DNA from: Acidimicrobiaceae bacterium
Lineage (GTDB): Bacteria > Actinomycetota > Acidimicrobiia > Acidimicrobiales > UBA8592
Assembly (NCBI GenBank): GCA_002722525.1
Contig: PBMJ01000010.1
Span: forward strand, 49,030 to 77,932
Reading direction: 5' to 3'
Length of the DNA stretch: 28,903 nucleotides
Made by a program: the position numbers and the translations under genes. A model generated the notes under the pieces. The model did no database searches, had not been told where the DNA came from, and saw nothing but the letters and a program-made list of their open reading frames with translations. This document shows positions 8,630 to 16,140 of the stretch, in pieces (within the stretch, counting starts at the first letter, position 1; each line of letters opens with the position of its first letter).

Positions 8630-9253
8630 TCAGATCGCTTCTGGTGGAGTCATTTCTTCGAGCTCTATTGGATACAGGTCTGATAATTGGGTACCGCAAC
8701 CGAAGACGGGTCCTGGATCATACCGACCGCGTTTCCCATAGTCGCTAGCTAAAACATACTGTTTAGGTGTGGGGCTGTTGGGTACGGGAGTTAAGAATTG
8801 GATGCTTTGCATGTGGAGGGTCGTAGGGTCAGCTGCTGCGATCTTCGCAATGTGGAGTTTCCCTTCAATCGCAACTGCTTCTCCTGAAGCTGAGAAAGTT
8901 GAATAGGGTGGCCACAGGCCCGACAGCTTCTCACTTTCCTTCATTCGTTTGTAGAGTCCTGAGGTTGCAAGCTCAGCGTTCCCACGTAAGTGAAGCCACC
9001 AGATCATCATTTGTTCAACAAACATTGCGGTGAGGTAGGAAAGCGTGATTTCGTAGAATGCTGGATACGGGGAGTCATTGCCATCCCGGATTCGTAGGTT
9101 AATGACTGGACCAATAGAAATTTCCCCATAGCTAAGGCAGAGCCTTGCTTGTTTCATTGCCCAGCCATCATTTTTTCGTAAGCTCTCTCGTAAGTGCCAT
9201 CGAAATCGGATGTATGAAGATCCAGTCCGGCAATGTTCACAGTGGCAGCTCAT
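8630..9253 (-). CDS. hypothetical protein
   Basis: 207 residues, not recognised. The N-terminus carries a small cysteine cluster (CHCEHC at 3-8). A hydrophobic/aromatic stretch lies near 66-90 (MFVEQMMIWWLHL) and a Gly/Pro-rich C-terminal region includes YDPGPVFGCGTQ. Composition is protein-like and no other long frame competes. There is no ribosome site before the ATG at 9253; an internal ATG (codon 33) is an alternative that would remove the cysteine cluster. It is isolated, between tRNA-Gln and a gene-free structured region. Remote possibilities cannot be ranked without a search. Confidence 0.55.
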   Translation of the reverse strand: MSCHCEHCRTGSSYIRFRWHLRESLRKNDGWAMKQARLCLSYGEISIGPVINLRIRDGNDSPYPAFYEITLSYLTAMFVEQMMIWWLHLRGNAELATSGLYKRMKESEKLSGLWPPYSTFSASGEAVAIEGKLHIAKIAAADPTTLHMQSIQFLTPVPNSPTPKQYVLASDYGKRGRYDPGPVFGCGTQLSDLYPIELEEMTPPEAI

Positions 9254-9284
9254 ATGCTAATTAGGGTAGCGATGGGGTAGGACG

Positions 9285-9327
9285 AAAAAAAGGGAAGAAG
9301 TCCCGCTGAATGCATTGGGACTTCTTC
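9285..9327 (-). terminator. Rho-independent terminator (minus strand)
   Basis: Arms GAAGAAGTCCC (9294-9304) and GGGACTTCTTC (9317-9327) form a perfect 11-bp stem with a 12-base loop. On the minus strand the hairpin is followed by CC and seven T (9285-9291). It would stop transcripts coming from the right, before the hypothetical gene starting at 9253. Confidence 0.7.
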
Positions 9328-9401
9328 GACCTAGAGGGTAGCTGTTATGTATATCTTCTATTAAAGAGAGAAATCAGCAGGAGCTCGTAGGCCTAATGTC
9401 T

Positions 9402-9433
9402 CTTCTTTGTGGGACTTAAGTCCTACAAAGAAG
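9402..9433. repeat. 32-bp near-perfect palindrome
   Basis: Left half CTTCTTTGTGGGACTT and right half AAGTCCTACAAAGAAG are complementary except at one position (9411/9424, a G-T pair), with no loop. Such a symmetric site can be a protein-binding site or a cruciform. It shares the GGACTT/AAGTCC core with the terminator at 9294-9327. Confidence 0.75.
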
Positions 9434-9453
9434 GCCACGTGAAAGTGGCCAAA

Positions 9454-9535
9454 AACCCGACAAGGGCGTGTTTCGTACTGTCGAGGAATTTGAAAGAATT
9501 TCAGAGAGCAGATACCGACACACCCTTGTCGGGTT
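9454..9535. repeat. 18-bp inverted repeat with 46-base spacer
   Basis: Arms AACCCGACAAGGGCGTGT (9454-9471) and ACACACCCTTGTCGGGTT (9518-9535) pair at 17 of 18 positions, the exception being a wobble. Read on the minus strand the second arm runs into GGGTTTTTGG, so it may also act as a terminator. The next hairpin GGCCAC/GTGGCC (9433-9450) follows directly. Confidence 0.75.
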
Positions 9536-9707
9536 CATCAACAGATTATGGTGGCTTCGGCAAGTGCCTCATATATCCCCCTTCCACCATCTCGCTGGTA
9601 GATGGGAATGAACTTAACATACTCCGATACGGTGCGGGTGCTTATCGTTAGTTGCCCCAAACGGTAAATAGAATCTTGTCGAAAAGATTCATCAGCTTTA
9701 GCTCAAG

Positions 9708-11159
9708 TTATTCAAAGGTGCAGTCAAAGGTTCCGGAGATAGGTGCAAATTGGCCACTACTTGTGTAAGACCCGCCTCCGCTCATGGGGACAACAGACCA
9801 GAAGTCTTCACCTGGCGCAATACCTATTCGACTAGAAACAACATCCCATGAAGTTGGTGGAGGCCCTCCAACCGGTTCTGCAGTATATATTTCTAGCCAA
9901 GAACCTCCTTCAACGCAGCTCGTATCTATCACAGTTGAAAAGTGCGATCCGTAGGAGAATGAAAAGGGTGTTCCATCAATTGTTGGAGGGCGATAAATTT
10001 CGCAGTCTTGAAGTTGGAAAACTGCAATAGAGTTTATTCCACCTGATCTGCTCGCCTTCACGAATAGTTCTGGCCTGCCATCGCTTGCTGGTGAGTAGCC
10101 CTGCATATCGTATGCTCCAAGGACGTCACTGGAGGAAACTGGCGAAGACCCTTCTATCGGGTGATCAAATTCATCTGTGCCATCAACAATCCTAAGGTGC
10201 CACATATCTTCACTTGGGAGAAAATAAGAAAATGCTTCTTCATCTATTCCGTCGTCATCGAGATCAGCAAAATAGCTACCACTCGGTACCGCTTCTGCTG
10301 GGAGGGGAGGGATAGGAGGGCAAGGGCCTGACGTTGCTTCAGCACTTGAGGACCCTTCGGTATCTCCAAACAAGTTTTCGCAGAATCCAGGCGCTAATCC
10401 CGAACTTACGCAGTCCTCAAATTTCGTCGAACTTGTATCGACGGTACAAATATCTATCACGATCCTAGGAGGGTCATTAAGCTCTAGGACTTGGAACCCG
10501 TTTGCTTCGTTTGCGCCAATGGCCCAAAGCATACGACCTTCAAAGTACCCACCGCTACCAACTTCAACCATGTTTCCAAATAGTGCGCTACTAAGCGACG
10601 TAGGCCCGTCGTAAACTTCTTCGGATCCATCCCAGTTGATAAAACTTGCTCCCATTGAAATTTCCAAGAACACATCTCCATCAACATCTACAGGTAATCC
10701 GCTGCCTTCGCCTTCTGGTTTATTTAGAGTCCAATTAATGGCGTAACTGTCTGGGATTGCATCACCAGATTCGAATTCGAGAACAAATCGGTCGTAATCA
10801 GTGTGAGCTCCCACCCGAGCATCAACTAAGAAACTTCCACCTGGGTCAAATAATGTAGTTCCGTTCTTGGCTCCAACATCCCATGGGCATTCATAGGTTA
10901 GCTCTTCCTCTTCTTCTGTTGCCGCTTCACTCTCTTCAGTTTCTTCCGTAGCTGTCTCAGTTGTAGTTTCTTCAGTTTCGCTACTTTCGACTTCCTCTGA
11001 GCTTTCTTCAGTTTCCTCACTAGTAGGGATATCGCTTTCGTCAGCTACTTTGACATCACTGCTACTACAAGCGGTTGCGAAAATAAGAAAAATTGCCACC
11101 AGAATAGCGGTATTTTTCTTACCATCCTTTCGTAAAATATCTTTGAATATTGATTGCAT
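9708..11159 (-). CDS. AMIN-like lipoprotein with acidic linker and FG-GAP-like repeat region
   Basis: 483 residues, predicted exported lipoprotein. The basic N-terminus and hydrophobic core end in FATAC, with C31 as the lipidation site. Residues 36-90 are a low-complexity linker of Glu, Thr and Ser. Residues about 95-245 resemble the actinobacterial AMIN-like beta-barrel (YDRFVLEFES, MLWAIGANEANGF, PPRIVIDI). Residues about 285-400 contain ADLDDDGIDEEAF, a calcium-loop pattern of FG-GAP/VCBS-type repeats, and further beta-rich sequence with paired cysteines. The family is thought to act at the cell surface, but its ligand is unknown. AAGGAA lies four bases upstream of the ATG. It is transcribed alone toward the structured 9.3-9.7 kb region. 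Confidence 0.85.
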   Translation of the reverse strand: MQSIFKDILRKDGKKNTAILVAIFLIFATACSSSDVKVADESDIPTSEETEESSEEVESSETEETTTETATEETEESEAATEEEEELTYECPWDVGAKNGTTLFDPGGSFLVDARVGAHTDYDRFVLEFESGDAIPDSYAINWTLNKPEGEGSGLPVDVDGDVFLEISMGASFINWDGSEEVYDGPTSLSSALFGNMVEVGSGGYFEGRMLWAIGANEANGFQVLELNDPPRIVIDICTVDTSSTKFEDCVSSGLAPGFCENLFGDTEGSSSAEATSGPCPPIPPLPAEAVPSGSYFADLDDDGIDEEAFSYFLPSEDMWHLRIVDGTDEFDHPIEGSSPVSSSDVLGAYDMQGYSPASDGRPELFVKASRSGGINSIAVFQLQDCEIYRPPTIDGTPFSFSYGSHFSTVIDTSCVEGGSWLEIYTAEPVGGPPPTSWDVVSSRIGIAPGEDFWSVVPMSGGGSYTSSGQFAPISGTFDCTFE

Positions 11160-11330
11160 ACTTTTCCTTTTTTGTTTGCCTGCTATTGAGACGGAGAATT
11201 CAGCGATTCCTTACACCCTTACAGATCTTTTTTACTTTTGCTTGTTATCTAAAATTCTTTACAGGCGCTGGTTTGGTTTAGAGTCAAACAAGATTTATGC
11301 TCGCATGTAGCTTCAGGAAGGGAAATAATT

Positions 11331-11861
11331 ATGGATACCGCAGACGATAATTTGGAGGACCTTGTTAGTTGTGCGCTAAGCCCAGAGCGTGAACAGGAGC
11401 TATTAGATGCTCAGCGTGAGTGCGTGTTTAGTTGGACAAATAAAAAAGGTGAAGCTGTTGGCGTGATCGTCTCATATCTGAACCATGATGGGAAGATTTG
11501 GATGACTTGCGCAGAAAAACGGGCAAGAGTTTCAGCAATACGGCGGTTTCCTCGTGCCTCAGTATGCATAACAAGCTCAGGTACAAAGCTAGGGACAGGG
11601 AAAACAGTCACATATAAGGGCGATTGCATAGTTCACAAGGACCGTGAAGTACTTGATTGGTTTTTTTATGCGTTCGCTTCAGATAGAAGAAACGATCCAG
11701 AAGGAGTCCAAGCGTACATCGACCATTTGGATTCTCCCGGAAGAGTTGTGATTGAATTCGTCCCTGATTGGACCCTAAGTTTCGATAGTGAAGTTTTGTG
11801 GGAACGAGCTCCGAAAGCTGCCACCGATAAAGATGACCCCAGGAATTTAGGGGTTTCCTAA
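11331..11861 (+). CDS. split-barrel (pyridoxamine 5'-phosphate oxidase-like) flavoprotein
   Basis: 176 residues of the FMN/F420-binding split-barrel fold. Typical blocks are VFSWTNKKGEAVGVIVSYL (beta strands at the N-terminus), GKIWMTCAEKRARVSAIRRFPRASV (the cofactor-side strand and following helix) and PGRVVIEFVPDW at the end. In Actinobacteria many such proteins use F420H2, but the cofactor cannot be read here. The ATG is preceded by AGGAAGGG. The gene at 12273 is a diverged paralogue with the same block order. The C-terminal 25 residues are polar and variable. Confidence 0.8.
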   Translation: MDTADDNLEDLVSCALSPEREQELLDAQRECVFSWTNKKGEAVGVIVSYLNHDGKIWMTCAEKRARVSAIRRFPRASVCITSSGTKLGTGKTVTYKGDCIVHKDREVLDWFFYAFASDRRNDPEGVQAYIDHLDSPGRVVIEFVPDWTLSFDSEVLWERAPKAATDKDDPRNLGVS

Positions 11862-11872
11862 GGAATCAAAAT

Positions 11873-12109
11873 TTATGGATTTGGAATGATACCCATCTGC
11901 TGGTCGGCTGGAAGACTCAAAAACTCTTCAAATTCGACATATAACTCTTCCATGGTTATCCCGAAGGCTTTTTCGAAGGCCCCATCAACTCCGAGTTCAT
12001 AAATGTTGGGATAGAACGTAAAGAAAAGTCGTATTGGTTTTAGATTGGGATAGAAAAAAGTGAAAGCCCCGACCAAAGTGGTATGGCGGGGCTTCCGGTT
12101 ACGGTTCAC
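11873..12109 (-). pseudogene. probable remnant: C-terminal tail of a larger protein
   Basis: A 78-codon open frame from a GTG. Only the last 40 codons look like protein: GAFEKAFGITMEELYVEFEEF resembles the C-terminal helix that ends many exported peptidase-like and repeat proteins of Actinobacteria. The first part is basic and runs through a terminator-like hairpin (12064-12094), so it is unlikely to be a true N-terminus. No ribosome site is present. I read this as the surviving end of a deleted minus-strand gene; a short real gene is less likely. Confidence 0.45.
12054..12094 (-). terminator. terminator-like hairpin on minus strand
   Basis: AAGCCCCG (12064-12071) pairs perfectly with CGGGGCTT (12087-12094) around a 15-base loop. 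On the minus strand it is followed by TTTCACTTTTTTC. No intact minus-strand gene lies upstream of it, so it may be a relic or end an unrecognised transcript. Confidence 0.5.
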
Positions 12110-12272
12110 AAAGTTGAAGCTGCGAACCGCAGAATCCTATTGTACGGCCATCGACACGTTTCAGGCACAAAATTAAACTTCAATGCAAAGTAGGACGCAT
12201 GAGCTTTTCACTTAAATAGTTAGATCCAGTAATGTAGGTCAGGAGTCGAACTAGGCCATGGGGAGCCGCCAT

Positions 12273-12851
12273 ATGGGTGAGCGCAAAAAGAAAAAAGATT
12301 ACACGGACGTCAGCGACGTAGGAATAAGTGACGAGAAACGCGAACGCCTATATGCTGCGCAAACCGAATGCTGTGTTAACTGGACGAACCGCCATGGATG
12401 GCCAGTTGGTGTCCTCCATAGATTCGTATGGCATCAAGAACGATTCTGGGTGACGTGTATGGGGCACCGCAAAAGGGTACCGGCTTTGGCTGCTCGGCCA
12501 GAAAGCTCAGTTGTTGTTTCCAGCGAAGGAACATGGTTGGGTGGGGATATAACCACAACAGCTAAAACTCTCGCCGTTATCCACGAGGATGACGAAGCAA
12601 TCAAAGAATGGTTTTATCCCATGCTGGCAGCGCGACTTCGCGCAGGTGACCCAGAAGGACAAGCTGAATTTACCCGCCGGAATGACACACCAGGAAGGGT
12701 CGTCATCGAACTTATTCCTCAACAATGGATAACATACGATGGGCCGCAGCTTGAATCAGACCTGCGAGGAATTCCCTATAGCCCTAGGCTCGCAAAACGG
12801 TCGCGTAACGTAACCACTCCACCCGATGGGTGGGAAATGCAATTCCTCTAG
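12273..12851 (+). CDS. split-barrel (pyridoxamine 5'-phosphate oxidase-like) flavoprotein, paralogue
   Basis: 192 residues. It repeats the blocks of the 11331-11861 protein: CVNWTNRHGWPVGVLHRFVW, ERFWVTCMGHRKRVPALAARPESSV and PGRVVIELIPQQW. Both share the spacing of an acidic helix and DPEG motif between the last two blocks, so they arose by duplication and diverged. The start is set at the ATG at 12273, because GGGGAG lies seven bases before it; an ATG five codons upstream (12258) is possible. The N-terminus is very basic (ERKKKKDY) and the C-terminus is an extra tail. The gene ends 9 bp before the SnoaL-like gene, so they probably share a message. Confidence 0.8.
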   Translation: MGERKKKKDYTDVSDVGISDEKRERLYAAQTECCVNWTNRHGWPVGVLHRFVWHQERFWVTCMGHRKRVPALAARPESSVVVSSEGTWLGGDITTTAKTLAVIHEDDEAIKEWFYPMLAARLRAGDPEGQAEFTRRNDTPGRVVIELIPQQWITYDGPQLESDLRGIPYSPRLAKRSRNVTTPPDGWEMQFL

Positions 12852-12860
12852 GCCTCTAAT

Positions 12861-13331
12861 ATGGATGAAGATAAAGTACAGCAGCTAGTCGACCGCCAAG
12901 AGATCATTGACCGCATGCATTGGTATACGGCCTGGGTTGATTTGAATCGGGTGGACAAGCAAGTCGAAGTTTTCGCCGAAGATGGGCGTCTAACGTTCTA
13001 TGGCGATGACCATTGGATAGAAGGAAAAGACAATATTCAAGAAGCTCTTATTCCTTCTGTGGCAAAGTACGCTGCAACCCACCACTACATTAGCAATATC
13101 GTCGTTACCTTCGCCTCGGCGAAAACAGCGAACGCAATCTCTTACGTTCAGGCATGGCACCGGCCCGCTGATGGTGGTGACGACTATACGCTGCACGCCC
13201 AATATCATGATAAATGGGTCAAGATTTTTGGCGCTTGGAAGCTTAGCGAACGAAGGTTGAAGACCGCAGGAACATCTAACCGAAGTGACGGCCCTAACCT
13301 CGAACCACTAGATCGGGTCTCGTATCACTAG
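12861..13331 (+). CDS. SnoaL-like / NTF2-fold protein
   Basis: 156 residues of the NTF2-like cone-shaped fold. The N-terminal helix with DRQEIIDRMHWYTAWVD, then VDKQVEVFAEDGRLTFYG and the WIEGKDNIQEAL strand-helix, follow the SnoaL_4-type pattern. The central ATHHYISNIVVTF and C-terminal GAWKLSERRLKT strands complete it. Members are small-molecule isomerases, dehydratases or binding proteins; the substrate is not predictable. It follows the split-barrel gene by 9 bp and may act with it. Confidence 0.8.
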   Translation: MDEDKVQQLVDRQEIIDRMHWYTAWVDLNRVDKQVEVFAEDGRLTFYGDDHWIEGKDNIQEALIPSVAKYAATHHYISNIVVTFASAKTANAISYVQAWHRPADGGDDYTLHAQYHDKWVKIFGAWKLSERRLKTAGTSNRSDGPNLEPLDRVSYH

Positions 13332-13376
13332 ATAGAGGCCGTTGCCTCTGATGCCTATGTCTTGGAACCTATGAAC

Positions 13377-13844
13377 CTAGAAGGATCCGCCAGCATACCA
13401 CCGGTCAAAACGAGCCTTATTAGCAGAAGTGACCAGCTCTACGATCGTGCCGCTGGGCGGAGATAAGTACGCCATGCTGGCATACCCTTCCTCAGGCGGC
13501 CTCGCAGATCCCAGCAAGTTCCAGCCAAGTGAGATGAGGCGATCTGTTTCTGATTGCACATCGTCTACCCAAACTCCCAAATGGTGAACGCCAGAATCTT
13601 CACTTCCGTCCCAGAAAGAACCTTTTTCGCCTTCAAGTAATTCGAGGTGCTGGGGTCCTTCGCATGAGTAGACGAATTTGAGCGGCACCTCTTGCTGTCC
13701 ACTTTCTGGTGTCCATAATCGCTGGCAGGGATTTTCAACAACTTCTGTCCATGTAAGGCTGAGTGATTCACCCAATTCTTCCATCGCTCGATAGATGTCG
13801 GGAACACGAATTCCCACATGGAAGATATCTTGTAAGTTCAGCAT
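13377..13844 (-). CDS. VOC-superfamily (glyoxalase-like) protein
   Basis: 155 residues made of two beta-alpha-beta-beta-beta modules. Candidate metal ligands sit at the expected places: H9 (IFHVGIRV), a Glu in HLELLEG (68-71), H87/H88 (VHHLGVWVDD) and E136 (GTIVELV). This is the pattern of glyoxalase/methylmalonyl-CoA epimerase-like and dioxygenase-like VOC enzymes; the substrate is unknown. There is no strong ribosome site. It converges with the SnoaL-like gene. Confidence 0.85.
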   Translation of the reverse strand: MLNLQDIFHVGIRVPDIYRAMEELGESLSLTWTEVVENPCQRLWTPESGQQEVPLKFVYSCEGPQHLELLEGEKGSFWDGSEDSGVHHLGVWVDDVQSETDRLISLGWNLLGSARPPEEGYASMAYLSPPSGTIVELVTSANKARFDRWYAGGSF

Positions 13845-13949
13845 TTCTTGTTATCTTTCTTCTGCCGATAGGACGACGGTTATTGCCAGAGAAAACATTG
13901 CAACGGGAAAGTCATAGCCAGTAGAAACGAATAAGTTCATGGCTTTCAC

Positions 13950-13955
13950 TATAAT
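13950..13955 (+). promoter_or_regulatory. candidate -10 box TATAAT
   Basis: A perfect TATAAT lies 51 bp before the O-methyltransferase ATG in a gene-free gap. No clear -35 is seen. An implied leader of about 45 bases contains the GAGGT ribosome site. Confidence 0.4.
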
Positions 13956-14006
13956 TCACATACATATTTAGAGTGGCTAAAGTCGTATCCAGAATTAGAG
14001 GTAGAG

Positions 14007-14696
14007 ATGAAAAAAATACGAGAATTGCTGTCAAAGAAGACTGATAGGAGGTCCTTCTTTCTTGATGAGAGCCTTGTGGAATATATCGAAGAGAGTAGTT
14101 CAGCAAAGGACCAGATCCAGAGGTCCCTCATCGAGGAAACGTCTACTCTGGGCTGGGTCTCACGAATGCAAATATCTCATGACCAGGGGAATTTTCTAAC
14201 CATGCTCGTCAAGGCAACCCAGGCTCAATTCGCTGTCGAAGTGGGAACCTTTACGGGTTATTCTGCTTTGGCTATTGCTAGAGGCCTGCCTGCTGATGCC
14301 AAGCTGCTGTGCTGTGACATTTCGGAGGAGTGGACTGATATTGCACGACGTCACTGGAGAGAAGCAGAGGTAGATCAAAAGATTGATCTCGTATTGGCCC
14401 CAGCGCTAGAAACGCTAGACAAATTGCCATTAACCCAAAACATAGACTTTGCGTTTATCGATGCAGATAAGAAAAACTATATTAACTACTATGAGTCGAT
14501 TCTTAACCGCTTATCTAAGAATGGATTAATAGTAGTAGATAATGTTCTCTGGTCAGGAAGGGTCGTGGATGCGAACGCAAATGATCACGACACCATAGCG
14601 ATACGAGAATTTAATGAGAATATTCGAAATGACACTCGCGTTTCCTGCAGTATGTTATCGATAGGTGATGGAGTATCAGTCATTCAAAAAATTTGA
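14007..14696 (+). CDS. class I SAM-dependent O-methyltransferase (caffeoyl-CoA OMT family)
   Basis: 229 residues, the usual length of this cation-dependent catechol/caffeoyl-CoA O-methyltransferase family. The SAM motif is EVGTFTGYSALAIA (78-91), with acidic D104 after strand 2. Metal-binding residues are expected at D152 (IDADKKNYINYY) and at D178-N179 (VDNVLWSGRV). The N-terminal ISHDQGNFLTML region is the substrate/cofactor lid. GAGGT precedes the ATG by four bases. The substrate is unknown. It stands alone in transcription, with a TATAAT 51 bp upstream. Confidence 0.92.
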   Translation: MKKIRELLSKKTDRRSFFLDESLVEYIEESSSAKDQIQRSLIEETSTLGWVSRMQISHDQGNFLTMLVKATQAQFAVEVGTFTGYSALAIARGLPADAKLLCCDISEEWTDIARRHWREAEVDQKIDLVLAPALETLDKLPLTQNIDFAFIDADKKNYINYYESILNRLSKNGLIVVDNVLWSGRVVDANANDHDTIAIREFNENIRNDTRVSCSMLSIGDGVSVIQKI

Positions 14697-14777
14697 ACGA
14701 CGAACATTTTTAGAGTTCTGCTTTGATGGGGTTGCGTGCTCGAGCGATGATGGTTGTAACTACAGGAGGTAGAGGAA

Positions 14778-15074
14778 ATGTTATTTCAAATTGATTACAG
14801 TGTTTTTGAAACGAACCGAGGCGATGCGCTTCGAGCATTCGGGACTTTTACACAAGAGCAACTGGAATCCTTACTAGCGGATCATGATGTTACCTTAGTT
14901 GGCAGGTGGCATTCTCTTGGAGACGGAACCGGAACAATGATCGTCGAAACCGACGACTTCAACAAATGCAGCCAATTCCAACTCGCATGGGCTGAAGTAT
15001 GTGATACGACAGTAAAGCCTGTCATGACTGATGTTCCGTTGCGGGAAGCCATCCAAGAATATTTTTTGCAGTAG
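14778..15074 (+). CDS. DUF3303-like small protein
   Basis: 98 residues. MLFQIDYSVFE, a central GRWHSLGDGTGTMIVETDD and FQLAWAEVCDTTVKPVMTD follow the DUF3303 layout of a single ferredoxin-like alpha/beta barrel subunit, probably dimeric. The function of the family is unknown. AGGAGGTAGAGGAA before the ATG is a strong ribosome site. It follows the methyltransferase by 81 bp on the same strand. Confidence 0.75.
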   Translation: MLFQIDYSVFETNRGDALRAFGTFTQEQLESLLADHDVTLVGRWHSLGDGTGTMIVETDDFNKCSQFQLAWAEVCDTTVKPVMTDVPLREAIQEYFLQ

Positions 15075-15134
15075 CCTTTGCTCGGGTAGTAAAAACATGT
15101 AAGAAAGCCTTACAGCTGAAAGAATGGTGAACGT

Positions 15135-15626
15135 ATGAGTAGAGTCCAACGAATGCTGAAAAAAAAGAGCAAGAATTTCCTAGGAGATGAGGAAGTATTT
15201 CTTGCCGGGATCCCCTTTATGGACTCTGCCAAAGTTGCAGCAGCGATGGAAAGTGCAGCAATTAGCACGACGCTGTTGACCCAGATGGGGGTTGCTTCAT
15301 CTATGGAGGTAGAGACAGACGGGACAAAGGACTACCAGTACCAGTCGTATCTAGTCGCAACCAGCCTTCGAATTCTCTATGCGCGAAGAACTTTCGTAGG
15401 AAAAATTAGCCGAATAGCGGGAGAAATTGATTACTCTGCTCTTCGAGCATGCGAATTAAAGATCAATACCACAATGTTTTCAAAACCATGGACGGGGAGT
15501 GTGCGAATTCTGACAAAGGAGGGAAATTCTCCACTTGATGATCTCAAGTGCGATGTGTCCAAAAACCACCTCAGTCAAGCAGAGTATTTCGTCGAAGAAG
15601 TCAACAAGAAACTAGGCACAAGCTAA
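15135..15626 (+). CDS. hypothetical protein, possible PH-like fold
   Basis: 163 residues, not recognised. A basic N-terminus (MLKKKSKNF) is followed by an Ala/Ser-rich helix and then a beta-rich run (YLVATSLRILYARRTFVGK, ACELKINTTMF, GSVRILTKEG) and a C-terminal helix, the order expected of bacterial PH/GRAM-like domains. That fold is my inference only. No membrane helix is clear. It lies 60 bp after the DUF3303-like gene on the same strand. Confidence 0.65.
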   Translation: MSRVQRMLKKKSKNFLGDEEVFLAGIPFMDSAKVAAAMESAAISTTLLTQMGVASSMEVETDGTKDYQYQSYLVATSLRILYARRTFVGKISRIAGEIDYSALRACELKINTTMFSKPWTGSVRILTKEGNSPLDDLKCDVSKNHLSQAEYFVEEVNKKLGTS

Positions 15627-15674
15627 AGGCTTGAACATGTATCAGGCTTATGTAAAAGGAGAGAAGATCCGTGG

Positions 15675-16124
15675 CTACGAGTTGTCCTTGCAGAGGGTGC
15701 AGGTTCCGATCAAGTCAAGCCTGTGAGTGTCGAGTGTAAACCCAAGTTGGTCTGCGATCTCTTGAAGTGAAGATTCTAAAGCCTCTTCGATGTTGTCAGA
15801 GAGGCGAAAATCGAGAATTTCGCCGCAAGGGGAACAAATAATGTGGTGATGATGTTCAAGAATCTCTTCAGCTAATTCGTAGCGCGCGTGATCAGCGCTC
15901 GTGACAATCCTAGCTATTGACCCAGCCTCTTCGAGGACAGTGAGATTGCGATAAGCGCTGGACTGAGCGAGCTCAGGGTCCATGTCCAGAATCTGATTGA
16001 TTGAAAGGGGCTTTGAAGAGCGCAATAAAATAGAGATTAACCGACGCCGGTTGTTCGTATATCGCTGCCCGACCGTTTGAAGTTGTGAAGCTATTAGTTG
16101 GTCTACATCCACTTTGTTGTTCAT
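15675..16124 (-). CDS. zur: Fur-family zinc uptake regulator
   Basis: 149 residues. The N-terminal winged helix (about 20-75, with SSAYRNLTVLEEAG as recognition helix) binds DNA. The C-terminal half has the Fur metal pattern EHHHHIICSPCGEI (H91-H94, C97, C100), a further H134, and the structural-zinc pair C142/C145 in CTLC. The gene lies 16 bp after znuC and next to Fur-type palindromes, so it is most likely Zur rather than Fur, PerR or Nur. TAATAT stands six bases before the ATG, with AGGA in between, so an own promoter or a short ribosome site is possible. Confidence 0.9.
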   Translation of the reverse strand: MNNKVDVDQLIASQLQTVGQRYTNNRRRLISILLRSSKPLSINQILDMDPELAQSSAYRNLTVLEEAGSIARIVTSADHARYELAEEILEHHHHIICSPCGEILDFRLSDNIEEALESSLQEIADQLGFTLDTHRLDLIGTCTLCKDNS

Positions 16125-16140
16125 TTTCCTATATTACTTT

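Larger units (their letters stand above)
9254..9707. other. 454-bp gene-free region with five inverted repeats
   Basis: No convincing gene in either strand. The stretch holds, in order: a terminator-like hairpin (9294-9327), a 32-bp near-perfect palindrome (9402-9433), a 6-bp hairpin (9433-9450), an 18-bp inverted repeat with a 46-base loop (9454-9535) and a 7-bp hairpin (9671-9690). All lie downstream of the minus-strand lipoprotein gene ending at 9708. They could be tandem transcript ends, a structured 3' region or a non-coding RNA; the sequence alone does not decide. Confidence 0.7.

Noticed and set aside
9402..9535. Possible integron attC site from long imperfect inverted repeats
   Set aside because: The core GTTRRRY/RYYYAAC boxes are absent and no integrase or cassette lies nearby.
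9409..9651. 80-codon plus-strand frame in the structured region
   Set aside because: It runs through two palindrome arms and has no ribosome site or protein-like composition.
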